Shown: one piece after another, positions 1 through 10,629 of the stretch
How positions within the stretch are numbered: position 1 is the first letter of the stretch
How the letters are laid out: every line of letters begins with the position of its first letter
DNA from: Symsagittifera roscoffensis
Taxonomy: Eukaryota; Xenacoelomorpha; Acoela; Convolutidae
Assembly: GCF_963678635.1 (NCBI RefSeq)
Contig: NC_087066.1
Span: 27,967,301 to 28,031,300 of the forward strand
DNA: 64,000 bases
Direction: 5' to 3'
Notes under the pieces: generated by a model
What the model was told of the DNA's origin: nothing
What the model saw: the letters and a program-made list of their open reading frames with translations, nothing else
The model's database searches: none
Position numbers and translations under genes: made by a program

Positions 1-2
1 CC

Positions 3-1136
3 AATAAAAAAACCTCAAAAATTGCTAACCAACAATCACACAGTCAGTCTTCACCGACATCATCCCAAGATAACCCAACACCACCTACAACTACCCAAAA
101 CCCCCAAACATCTACACGAATTTCTTTCCAAGATAACCCATATACCTTTGAAGAACGACACGCTCGCTTATCTGAAACACTAGAACCAGTTCAACGACAA
201 GCACCTCTAAGTAAACCAACATATAACTTGTACCCAACACTACCACAAGAATTAAGTAGAATACGAAATCTTAGTCAAAACCAAAATACAGTTGAAATAA
301 ATAGACAAATTATACATCCACGACGAAACAGAAATTTTCAAACCCCCCGAGTTCATTTTGATATACCCCAATCCCCATCACAAAGTACTCCGGAAAACCC
401 AATTGGTATATTACCAGAAACCCCTACGCTTCTTTCACAACGTAGCACCTCAAGTCTACCCTCAGATTACTTAGGTTCAACACCAACATCTGAACAAATA
501 CGTGAAAATCCCTTTAATCCCCCAAACCAAACATCACGACTACCATATTGGACAACACAATCATTCACACAAGGTGAACCCAATTTATTAAATGATCCAA
601 TAGATATTTCTACCGATACAATAACATCATCGTCACTACCAGAAACATTATCACTACCATCAACACCATCAATAAGCCAAATTTCACCGACACCTTTTCC
701 TTTAAATTTCCCAAATAATCTCGACGCTAGATATCGAGAACAATCATCAACAAATATCCCTCTAAGACTAGACTGGAATACATTCACAGCAACCCCACCA
801 TTATTTGGACAGCACCCAGAAAGTAACCGACTACACAACTGGGCACTTAATAGATTACAATATAGACAAGATATCCATGAAGACATTCGTGATCATAACA
901 TCCAAATACTCCAACAAAATAGTCTACAATTAAAATTTGAAATCACGGTTAAACTAAACAACATTGCTCAACATCCTTACCCATTAAACCCACCAAATAT
1001 AAAAGCTCAATCACTACCACCACCATTTATAACAACTGAAGTAATAAAAAAATACGACAGATATACCAAAAAGACAATTGGTTACATCACATTTTATAAC
1101 CCATACTCAGGATTATCATACACATGTATATTCTAA
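3..1136 (+). CDS. Pro/Ser/Thr-rich ORF upstream of env, 5' end outside window
   Basis: The reading frame is open from base 3 to the TAA ending at 1136 and has no convincing ATG, so the start lies left of the window. The first two thirds are low-complexity, rich in Pro, Ser, Thr, Asn and Gln, and probably disordered. From about base 760 a more ordered part follows, with Trp, Tyr and His residues and a C-terminus ending SGLSYTCIF. The last 13 bases overlap the env ATG at 1124. The copy at 51788-52910 (minus) keeps matching blocks such as NRQIIHPRR, RNFQTPRV and SDYLGSTPTS, which argues for past selection on the protein. It lies after integrase and before env. I recognise no family; a pol C-terminal extension, an accessory protein or an env leader are all possible. 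Confidence 0.6.
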   Translation, partial: NKKTSKIANQQSHSQSSPTSSQDNPTPPTTTQNPQTSTRISFQDNPYTFEERHARLSETLEPVQRQAPLSKPTYNLYPTLPQELSRIRNLSQNQNTVEINRQIIHPRRNRNFQTPRVHFDIPQSPSQSTPENPIGILPETPTLLSQRSTSSLPSDYLGSTPTSEQIRENPFNPPNQTSRLPYWTTQSFTQGEPNLLNDPIDISTDTITSSSLPETLSLPSTPSISQISPTPFPLNFPNNLDARYREQSSTNIPLRLDWNTFTATPPLFGQHPESNRLHNWALNRLQYRQDIHEDIRDHNIQILQQNSLQLKFEITVKLNNIAQHPYPLNPPNIKAQSLPPPFITTEVIKKYDRYTKKTIGYITFYNPYSGLSYTCIF

Positions 1137-1497
1137 AAATAGTAATTTTTCTCCAACTCTTTTTTCTAGTAGTTTCCGATCAGAACATAAATCCTTTTCC
1201 CCGCACAGGACCCCAAGACTTATTAGTAACACATTACGATTGTGAAGAAAATGAACAAAAAACACTACACAAATACGCAATAAATCAAGTATCACAATGC
1301 GAAACAGAACCACAAGCTATAAAAACTACAAATGTAAAAGCGACACTCTATTCAAAAGCCCGAGCAACAACAGTTATAGGATATAAATTCACAGCAACAT
1401 TTTCCGAAAAGAAAGTACATTTTTCACAAGTCTCAAATGGAAATAAAAACCGACTTGACCACGAGTCATTCTACCAGAGTAATATCGAACGACTTTT

Positions 1498-3064
1498 ACA
1501 TCTCAATCCCGAAGATTGTAAAAACGAGTTACTCAGACTAAATATCACAAGAAATAAAAACGCCGACAGACAATTAGTATATTTCCAAGTTTTTGCAGAT
1601 TCTGTACATCAAGCAGAGCTTAAAAGATATCAAGGACATATAAAACTAGATGAAAAATACCCATACAACGGCGCACACGGAAGATTAAATTATGACATAC
1701 ACGATAAACACTGGACACCACACATTGGTATAAATAACCCATCAAACTGCAAAGCAGACACAAAAAATAAAGGATATCAAGAAATAATGTTTTTCGATTG
1801 GAAAATACAACTGGAAAAAATACAACTCACACGAGATTTATCTGACAACACAATGATCTATCAAGGAATTAGATTACCTTGTAAAAACGATCAAGGCTAT
1901 TGTGACCCTACAACACGAACACAAGGAACAATTGTTTGGTTTCCCGAAGATACATGTACAACATTTCAAGTAGCAAAAATACACGCCCGAATGATAAAGT
2001 TTCACGAGAAATATTTCATACAATCAATTCCATATGAACAAGTAAATCCATCACGAAAACAAAGTACTGATTTTAGAAACATCCACAATATAGAAAATAA
2101 ATTGACACGTTTTCAAATATATCAAGAAACAGAACTTGCATGCAAATACAGAAACCCACTTTACAAAACACAATAATCTGAAATATTAGTTGAACACGAA
2201 AAAGGTTTCGACATGACCACTGGAAAAATAAAAATTGACCCTTATGCCACAGGTCATCCCATAAACGAAGGAACATCATATATACCAGTTAATTTTCAAA
2301 AAAGTAATGGTCAACCTGGTGGACATCTAAAGCCACATGACACTAGAAGCACACGCTTACAAGAACTATCACTAATGAATAATTCTTATTTTGGTAATAT
2401 TCACTATGACATTCACTTAGATATGAAACTAGACTACACAATTAGTCGAATGTTTCAGGAAATGTCACTCTCTGAACTAGAAACACTTCACCAACTATGC
2501 GAATTAGAACGGACACAAATCTTACAATCACTTGCACTAGCAGTACTAAAAATATACTATACAAAGACAATCAATCGACCAAAACTTACGCAAACTTGCC
2601 GAAACCGCAGGATTTGCAGATATCTACACACAAGATTAGAGCGGATATTTTAAAGACATTAAAGACTATATATATATCTAAACGGTGAAAAATACCGACC
2701 ACAAGATATCTCAAAATGAAATTCTTGACTTTCTAGGATGGCCCTATTACATCTTAGAAAAATTGACTTTTCTATACGCAATGTTTAACTTTATAGGATT
2801 TCTTTTTTCACTTTTAAAAGGAATCTATAATACATGCGCTATACACTCACAAGTAAATAGACAAGCAAGTGTAGCACGCATACTATTTGCAGGATTTTTT
2901 GGAATTTTTTCATCATCAGTAAACAAAATTCTTTTAGACGCACAAATGAAAGAATACAATACAAAAATAGCGACAAGACAGAACACATACGACGAAGAAC
3001 ATAATAATATAGAGGTAACAACTACAGCACCACAGTTACACCCCTGCCACATAACCATCCATTA
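1498..3064 (+). repeat. Tandem duplication inside env, unit 1 (with 452-base deletion)
   Basis: Bases from about 1498 recur from about 3066. The offset is 1568 up to base 2554 and 2020 from base 2557, so unit 1 lacks 452 bases that unit 2 keeps (about 4123-4576). The paired stretches are almost identical. Because 452 is not a multiple of three, the deletion shifts the env frame. Confidence 0.9.
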
Positions 3065-5084
3065 TACATCTCAATCCCGAAGATTGTAAAAACGAGTTAC
3101 TCAGACTAAATATCACAAGAAATAAAAACGCCGACAGACAATTAGTATATTTCCAAGTTTTTGCAGATTCTGTACATCAAGCAGAGCTTAAAAGATATCA
3201 AGGACATATAAAACTAGATGAAAAATACCCATACAACGGCGCACACGGAAGATTAAATTATGACATACACGATAAACACTGGACACCACACATTGGTATA
3301 AATAACCCATCAAACTGCAAAGCAGACACAAAAAATAAAGGATATCAAGAAATAATGTTTTTCGATTGGAAAATACAACTGGAAAAAATACAACTCACAC
3401 GAGATTTATCTGACAACACAATGATCTATCAAGGAATTAGATTACCTTGTAAAAACGATCAAGGCTATTGTGACCCTACAATACGAACACAAGGAACAAT
3501 TGTTTGGTTTCCCGAAGATACATGTACAACATTTCAAGTAGCAAAAATACACGCCCGAATGATAAAGTTTCACGAGAAATATTTCATACAATCAATTCCA
3601 TATGAACAAGTAAATCCATCACGAAAACAAAGTACTGATTTTAGAAACATCCACAATATAGAAAATAAATTGACACGTTTTCAAATATATCAAGAAACAG
3701 AACTTGCATGCAAATACAGAAACCCACTTTACAAAACACAATAATCTGAAATATTAGTTGAACACGAAAAAGGTTTCGACATGACCACTGGAAAAATAAA
3801 AATTGACCCTTATGCCACAGGTCATCCCATAAACGAAGGAACATCATATATACCAGTTAATTTTCAAAAAAGTAATGGTCAACCTGGTGGACATCTAAAG
3901 CCACATGACACTAGAAGCACACGCTTACAAGAACTATCACTAATGAATAATTCTTATTTTGGTAATATTCACTATGATATTCACTTAGATATGAAACTAG
4001 ACTACACAATTAGTCGAATGTTTCAGGAAATGTCACTCTCTGAACTAGAAACACTTCACCAACTATGCGAATTAGAACGGACACAAATCTTACAATCACT
4101 TGCACTAGCAGTACTAAAAATACCCTACGCAGGATATTTACTATCAGGAAATAGATCAAATTTTTTAGACTACGAAGGAAACATTTCATGCGTTTATACC
4201 TGTACCAAAAAAGTATCACCACTATATGTTTTTGAAGATAAACGATGCTATAAAAGAATCCCTATCTTTTATAAGAATAAAGTACATTTCGTTGACACAC
4301 TTTCAAGACTAACCTATTTCTTGGATACCGCAGTCCCATGTGGATCAGAAAATAGCCCCAATGTAGTAAAACTGAACCCTGATGAAGATAAATATTACCT
4401 TCTTACCCCATACCCCACATTAATGCAATCACTCAAAAAATTTTCACCTGAAAGCATTAGAGCTATTGCTCGAAACCCAAATATCGACTTACAATCTATT
4501 GGAATATATTCAAAATCCGATATCCAACATCACAATAGAACACAACAATTCCAAGAATTATTAACACAAATGGACACTATACAAAGACAATCAATCGACC
4601 AAAACTTACGCAAACTTGCCGAAACCGCAGGATTTGCAGATATCTACACACAAGATTAGAGCGGATATTTTAAAGACATTAAAGACTATATATATATCTA
4701 AACGGTGAAAAATACCGACCACAAGATATCTCAAAATGAAATTCTTGACTTTCTAGGATGGCCCTATTACATCTTAGAAAAATTGACTTTTCTATACGCA
4801 ATGTTTAACTTTATAGGATTTCTTTTTTCACTTTTAAAAGGAATCTATAATACATGCGCTATACACTCACAAGTAAATAGACAAGCAAGTGTAGCACGCA
4901 TACTATTTGCAGGATTTTTTGGAATTTTTTCATCATCAGTAAACAAAATTTTTTTAGACGCACAAATGAAAGAATACAATACAAAAATAGCGACAAGACA
5001 GAACACATACGACGAAGAACATAATAATATAGAGGTAACAACTACAGCACCACAGTTACACCCCTGCCACATAACCATCCATTA
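3065..5084 (+). repeat. Tandem duplication inside env, unit 2 (full length)
   Basis: This is the second unit of the env duplication. It starts at the env segment near ACATCTCAATCCCGAAG and ends near CATAACCATCCATTAT, matching the end of unit 1 at about 3064. It holds the only copy in element 1 of the Cys-rich block at 4123-4576. The units differ by scattered single bases, for example 3481 against 1913 and 4951 against 2931. Confidence 0.9.
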
Positions 5085-5275
5085 TCGCTAGTCCCACGAA
5101 ATTTTCGAAATTTAGCAATAACACATAATCCAAAGTTTAGACCAAACATATCGCAAAGTCCCATACAACATATAAGGACACATCATTCACAAGATGAAAA
5201 TACATATAAACAAATTATCGAACAACCCCATACAACAGCTTTTCAGTCTCAAAATAATAAGTTTTTTAGCCCACG

Positions 5276-7083
5276 ATGAGCCGACAACTTGGATCCCTAC
5301 ACCGCTCAAATTCCCATCCAACCAACCTCGACACTCCAATTACAATAATTCCACTTTTTGCTTTCCCGCCACCCGATTTCCCAACTAGTAATATAACATC
5401 AGGCATGAATTCAGACACTAATTCAAATATTTCAGTTTTATACTCCATTTCACAACTCAATAACCCTAATATTGAAACCCCTGATGAATTTGCAGACTCT
5501 GAACCATCTCCATCCAATAATTTTCAAACCAACTCCTCAATTTTTTCAAAACCCCCTTTTCAACCAATCCCACCAAATAACCCACTCCCATCCATTTCTA
5601 CACCCTCTTATGCTTCACAAGTCACCCCAACCTACTCTTCATTTCATTCAGACCGATCATCCAATTCTCCAGATATTCCCCAAATCTCCCAAGAACTCGA
5701 TAATTTTATCACCCTACAACAACAACTATTACACCTTAACACCCCCACTATAAATCAGATTTCTTCCACAATAGAATCCTCAAACCCACCTACCCCTACA
5801 CCCTCTTCAGCTTATTCTGCATCTTTAGCACAATCATCCACTTCCACCGAATCATCAAATAGCACTAATAGAGCTTATCGCACTTTTAAAAGAAAATTCC
5901 CAAACCATCCATTCCCAACCAAACCAGGAACAGCCCGTGAATATATTAATCATCCATATAACACTAACACGAAAGATTTTTTAGCAATCACCTTACCTTC
6001 AATTCCACAATATACTTTAAACACCCCTCATGACACTAACGACACACGTAGTTTTGTAGATGAACATGTTTAAATGCCTACACTTCATTGGACATCATAT
6101 TATCATTTTACTAATCCCCTTTGCCTACCATTATCTAATACTCATAACGATCTAGAAAGAAATCAAGATATGCTATATCGACTCACCACACCACTAACAC
6201 ATAGACAATTTACTTATATAGGATATAAAAATCACTAAAAACATTCACTGCACCCCGAGCTAACGAATTTACGCTAGAATATTACGATCATAACATCATC
6301 CGAACTAACCAAGACCAATTTTTAGATGATGATCGCTTCGCTAACCCACAACTAACAGAAAAATTCTTCATCAAAACACCATATGTATTTACGCTCAATA
6401 TTTTTGATCGAAAATTTGATCACATCATTTCTGAAGCACTAATCGACATGCAAGCTTACGAAAGTTTTAAAGAAAAATTTCAATTATTTTCACTAACCTT
6501 CCACTTCCTTGCACCACATGAACGCGATTTGCACTGCTCACACGATATTATGTTACGCACTAAACAAACCCACACATATACATATTATCGCTTCATACAA
6601 AATCATTTTGATCTACACACTCCATCAAGACAACCACACCACCGTTTTCAGTTTCTTAACTCTAAATACACTTCACCATTTTTTCTTAATTTCACATATT
6701 GCATCAAAGATACTAACCTTCATGGTATCCTCCGCAATTATGATCCCATAACCCAAATGTATATATTTTGTCCCATCACGAAGACCTTTAACGCAGAAGA
6801 ATCCAGACCCTTCCTTATCCCACATGAATTTATCCAACCTATAGAAATCCCAATATTAGAATTCATCCACAACACTAAATACAATCACAAATTATATAAC
6901 CTCATTCAAAACACAACCTATGAGTTTGCAGTTGGCACTGAAGAACTAAAAACTATTAGAGCACTTCAATTGCTTTGGCCACTGCTTCAAACTAAAAACA
7001 TCATTTGCATACTAGCAAAATTACTAACAAACTCCGACATAATACACGACATCTTCCCCCACAGTTTTTTCCCCGACGACTAA
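5276..7083 (+). pseudogene. ORF4 of element 1: long ORF after env, unknown function
   Basis: An ATG at 5276 overlaps the env-tail TGA (ATGA) and opens a Ser/Pro/Asn-rich region to 6073. There a TAA follows VDEHV. At the matching site element 2 reads through (VDEHVIIPTLHW), so the two parts are probably one protein of about 600 residues with a disordered N-terminus and a folded C-terminus. A further one-base frameshift lies near 6230-6240, after which the frame is open to the stop ending at 7083. The last 108 residues align with element 2 (47525-47851, minus) with no gap and with shared runs such as EIPILEFIHNTKYNHKL and a common FFPDD end. No catalytic motif, signal peptide or membrane span was seen. 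I recognise no family. Confidence 0.6.
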
Positions 7084-8673
7084 CAAGTAAGTATAATTTA
7101 TACATATGTTTCACTAATAAATTTAAAATAAATACTAACCATTTTTTACTCATGTTTCATTTAGATCTTTAGCCTTCATACCAGGATCATCTGAAGGAAC
7201 AAAAAAGCAAAATAAAAAATAAACTTGTTAAAATTCTTCACTTCACTAATATTTTCCACAAGATAAACTGATAAAATTTATACCAAATTCAATTAATTGA
7301 TTTATAAATTGTTTCCCCAAAAGCAGTAAATTTCATAAAAAACGAAAATTTGTAATTTAATTTTTCCCCAAAACTAGCAGTAAAATTAAAATTCTATGTA
7401 GTAACTTGATAAAACGAAAATGCAGTACTAACCTTTTGATATTTTCATTCATTCGCACAAGAATTCTATCCAAGCTCGCACAGCTCGCCCACGAAGAATT
7501 GTTTAAATAATGAATTCCAGTTTCAAGTTTTCACACTCAACAACTCTAACACACGATAACAAGTTTCAAACTTTCCTTTAACCCGGTTGGAAAGGAATTA
7601 TATACTAAACGAAACTAACCAACGCAGCCTACTAAACACCACAAATCATAAAAGAACAGCATGACTAAGAAAAGGAAACCAACGGTACCCAAACCGGATT
7701 AATCCAGTTTAAAACTGGATAATGTATTCTTTTGAAGACTATTATAAAGTCTAAAAAAGAAATAATAAAACACAAAAAAGTCGAAAGACAAACCCATACC
7801 AAAAACAATTTGATTTTTGAAAAAAGGACACAACCAACGAAACATAAGAAAAACCACCACAAACCCGACATAAAACGTTATCACATAACAGGACCTCTCA
7901 CAGAAACCGCACAAAATCAGACTCCCACTCCTGGCCTAACCCACCAGAGAGGACGTCCTGAGCATGCTCTATAGCCGGCCTAACCCACCGCGCTACATCC
8001 ACGCTTTGTGACCACGCTTCTATTTTTAATAGAGGTACTCAAGGGTGAGTAACTCTTCAAAATAACCGAACTAAAACAAAATGCTTTTGTGAAAACAACT
8101 AACCAAAATCATAATTAAAACACTGAACTAATAAAAATTTTTTAAAATGTAGTTTATACTTTGCAGTATATAGATCAGCATACAACAACAAAGACGAACA
8201 TCCAAAGACAAAATGACCCCACTACACTCGAAAAAGAATGGCCAACCACAACCAATATGCCGTCCACAATCACAACTCAAAGGATTTAGAGTGCGACTTG
8301 ACTTCGCAGAAATTGAACTAGACCAATGACCACCTCGATGATCAAGTATACGTACAGATCCGAGTTACAAGGCATCCCCTCCACGCACAATCTCCACGCC
8401 ATTCCCAGATGAGGTCGAACACAAAAGAAGTTCTCTACATAAAACAGAAAAACCCGTCATAGCAAACCATTCTGAAATCAGATTGATTTCATTGGGAAAC
8501 ACCGTCGTTGTCACAAGAAGACACAACGATCAATGTCCCTAACTCCAGCGTCCTGGAACTTCTCTAACAAGAGAAACCGGACCAGAATACGATGTTCGCC
8601 AAATACCAACGTCCATCATCCATCCTTTGAATTGCAGAAAGATAATTCTAAAAAACTGTAAAACCCGGATGGG
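7084..8673 (+). other. 3' untranslated tail of element 1
   Basis: AT-rich non-coding sequence between ORF4 and the LTR. Matching blocks occur in element 2 at 45949-47524 (minus), including the region around AACCCGGTTGG (7579) and the palindromic block near 7950. Short ORFs here, such as 7732-7974, are Lys-rich translations of A-rich DNA and I do not regard them as genes. Confidence 0.6.
7950..7969. repeat. Two abutting perfect 10-base palindromes in the retroelement tail
   Basis: AGGACGTCCT (7950-7959) is followed at once by GAGCATGCTC (7960-7969); each is its own reverse complement. Element 2 keeps the first exactly (46662-46671) and the second with one change (46652-46661). The surrounding GGCCTAACCCACC and GCCGGCCTAA blocks are kept too. 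This could be a dimer-binding site or an RNA structure; that is inference. Confidence 0.6.
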
Positions 8674-9062
8674 TGGAACCTGATCTAAACTATATTTTAT
8701 GATTGGATAAATTAGATATTTTACCACTGTAAAGTATTTAATATTAACCAATCATGATCCATCTAACTAACAACCCACTTATTTGTAAGTGCTGATATTA
8801 CTTGTAATTTCAGCACCAGAGAGATTTGAAATTAACTTAGAAATTAGTTGCCTCTCCAAGAGAACTTCAGCAGCCGCAATAAACCAGTATACCCTAGATC
8901 TATTGAGCCTAGCAGAGACTAGTTAAACAACCTGAGACTAGATAGTATAAGAGTAAGATTAGGATCGGTATTAGACTAAGAAGTTGCACGAATCTATCCG
9001 GCCGAAAATAAGATAGCGTGACGAGCAGACGGTGTACCCTATCCGAAATTACTCTATGAGTT
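8674..9062 (+). repeat. 3' LTR of element 1 (about 389 bases)
   Basis: The left edge is set at TGGAACC, where two further copies (13332-13459 and about 14895-15272) also end. The right edge is set where similarity to element 2 stops, after CTCTATGAGTT. The core with GACGAGCAGACGGTGTACC and the GAATCTATCCGGCCGAAAATAAG block is common to the LTRs at 14895-15272 and 45588-45948. A TATA-like CTATATTTTA lies near 8690. No 5' LTR is in the window, so the edges are provisional. Confidence 0.6.
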
Positions 9063-10596
9063 AACCACATCGGTCCTAACTCACACCATTGAAAAGGTAT
9101 ATATTTTAAAGAGAGCTATGCATTCTTGCTTGTAGAAAATCATTCATTTATAAAACCTCGAGCATGTGAAAATTTAAACGTGCTGTGTAAAAACCGTTTT
9201 TTTTTCAAAAAGTACCTGGCAAATATTTTCTTAATTCGTAGACACAACGCAGCATGAGCTCAACCGAGCATGTACAATAACTCTTGGTCTGCGTGGTTAC
9301 AATGCTTGGCCTGCATGGTTAAAATAACCAAAGCTCTTGTGCTTGGTGAAAGTAACCAAAACAAGTAAGCCTTCAGTACATAAGAGAACAGTTTTTAAAT
9401 CGCAAGCTTACATTTGCGTGTTTGACGAATTGAATAAGAAAACCCAATGCAAAATGAAAATCAACAATTATTTTTGAGCTTGTTTCAACTGGTTTTAATT
9501 CCTGATGGTTTTTTAAAAAAGTCCACCAATAATGAAAATCTGAATGTTTTACAGTAGGTCCCGTAGTCTTTCTTGCGAATACTCCAATTAACTGATAGAA
9601 AACGTGCTTTTTATAAAACGAATCTTATTATAACTTTTTTCAAAAATTGTTCAAAATATTAAACGTGCTGTAAAACACTTTTCACGTGCTTTTACTTGTT
9701 CGACAGAAAAAAGGATTGTCAAAACAAATAGTAAGTACACCTGTAGACACATTTCTATCTGACTTGGAGGTCTTGTATACCCACCCTTACTTGGATAACA
9801 AACGCTTTGTAGGTTACACTACCATACACTATGAAACTTATATGAGACACCTTTCTGTATTATCTTAATGGCGAGCCGAAGTGCGATTTTATGTGCAGAG
9901 AAAACTAGGTTCTATCGAGATTCGGCGTTTCCAGAATTTCAAACCAAAACTGGGAATAATCTTTTTGACAGCTGCGACGGCAATTTAGATTTTTTAAACT
10001 TTGCAGACCGAAAGAGACATGTCTGCAACCTTCGCGACCATTAAAAAGTTGTACGCGACTGTCCAAAAAACTTCAAAACGAGGTGTGCCCTCAAAAAAAA
10101 TTAACCTGCGCGAACAAAAGATAAATAAAACTGACAAAAAAATCCGACAAATAACTCGTTTTCAGCGATATAAAATATAAAAAATGAAGGAAAGAATTTA
10201 TCCATATGATTAGCGCAGCAAAAAAATTTCTGCCTCTGGTTTTGAGTAGTACCCGGGCTGAGGTCTGCAACTTATGTCTCGAACAAATGCGCTCGCGCGA
10301 GATGGATGGCGCTAATGAAATTTCGCAGTCAGGTCATGGTTTTTGAATCGCGCGCCAAATAAAGTTTTGAAGTTAAAAATTACTGATTATGTATTATTTA
10401 CCTTCCAAAAACGCACATGAACTAGGCAAATAGCAAGTAGGAAAATTAGGCATTACACACAAGTCCACAACTTGTGTCAAGACTGTCCGAATTCAAGTAC
10501 AGAATTTGCAGATTGCCGCGATTTAATGTCCAGACTCTCAAAATTCATTTTCATACTGTTGCCACTAATTTCAAGAATTTTTGTGTAGCTGAATCA
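9063..10596. other. Intergenic and probable 5' region of the SNTX-like gene
   Basis: No credible ORF. From about 9870 the sequence has a diverged second copy at about 15405 onward, including the blocks around GGCGTTTCCAGAA (about 9925) and CAACCTTCGCGA (about 10028). This implies that the upstream region was duplicated with the gene. A GTAAGT that could serve as a splice donor is at 9732, but nothing fixes it. Confidence 0.4.
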
Positions 10597-10609
10597 TTTT
10601 TTGTTTCAG
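10597..10609 (+). promoter_or_regulatory. Probable splice acceptor just before the SNTX-like start codon
   Basis: A T-rich tract ending TTTTGTTTCAG closes at 10609, 20 bases before the ATG at 10630. The duplicate at about 15945-15959 keeps it (TTGGTTTCAG), also followed by CAATC and then ATG. This suggests a non-coding first exon and an intron in the 5' UTR. Confidence 0.55.
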
Positions 10610-10629
10610 CAATCTTATTTGCCAGAACA

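Larger units (their letters stand above)
1124..5279 (+). pseudogene. env: Envelope glycoprotein-like gene, chuvirus-like, internally duplicated and broken
   Basis: The first segment (1124-2176) opens with a hydrophobic signal-peptide-like stretch (MYILKIVIFLQLFFLVVS) followed by a Cys-containing ectodomain. The later part (3781-4659) has a Cys-Tyr-x-x-Ile-Pro block near 4246 followed by Phe-Val-Asp, which I associate with glycoproteins of chuvirus-type negative-strand viruses captured by retroelements. A membrane-anchor-like hydrophobic stretch lies near 4755-4860. Its role would be particle entry. Visible damage: a tandem duplication (1498-3064 and 3065-5084), a 452-base internal deletion in the first unit, a TAG after IYTQD where element 2 has TAC, and a TA-run frameshift near 4687-4700. 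A C-terminal tail frame runs to a TGA at 5277-5279, overlapping the ATG of ORF4. The envelope role is fairly secure from position and layout; the chuvirus assignment is tentative. Confidence 0.6.
1..9062 (+). mobile_element. Element 1: 3' part of an env-bearing LTR retroelement
   Basis: The order is Pro/Ser-rich ORF, envelope-like ORF, long ORF4, 1.6 kb untranslated tail, LTR. The same order occurs on the minus strand at 45588-52910, downstream of a recognisable Ty3/gypsy-type gag-pol, so this is the 3' part of the same family; gag-pol would lie left of the window edge. Protein similarity between the two copies runs through all three ORFs, and short DNA blocks match in the tail and LTR. The copy is dead: env is internally duplicated and has nonsense and frameshift changes, and ORF4 has a stop and a frameshift. 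Family membership is inferred from element 2. Confidence 0.8.

Noticed and set aside
7665-7974. Short ORFs on both strands in the tail of element 1
   Set aside because: Low-complexity translations of A- or T-rich DNA, not kept as ORFs in element 2.
10474-10629. Upstream extension of the SNTX-like frame to a GTG
   Set aside because: GTG starts are not expected in an animal nuclear gene, a splice acceptor ends at 10609, and the family domain begins just after the ATG at 10630.
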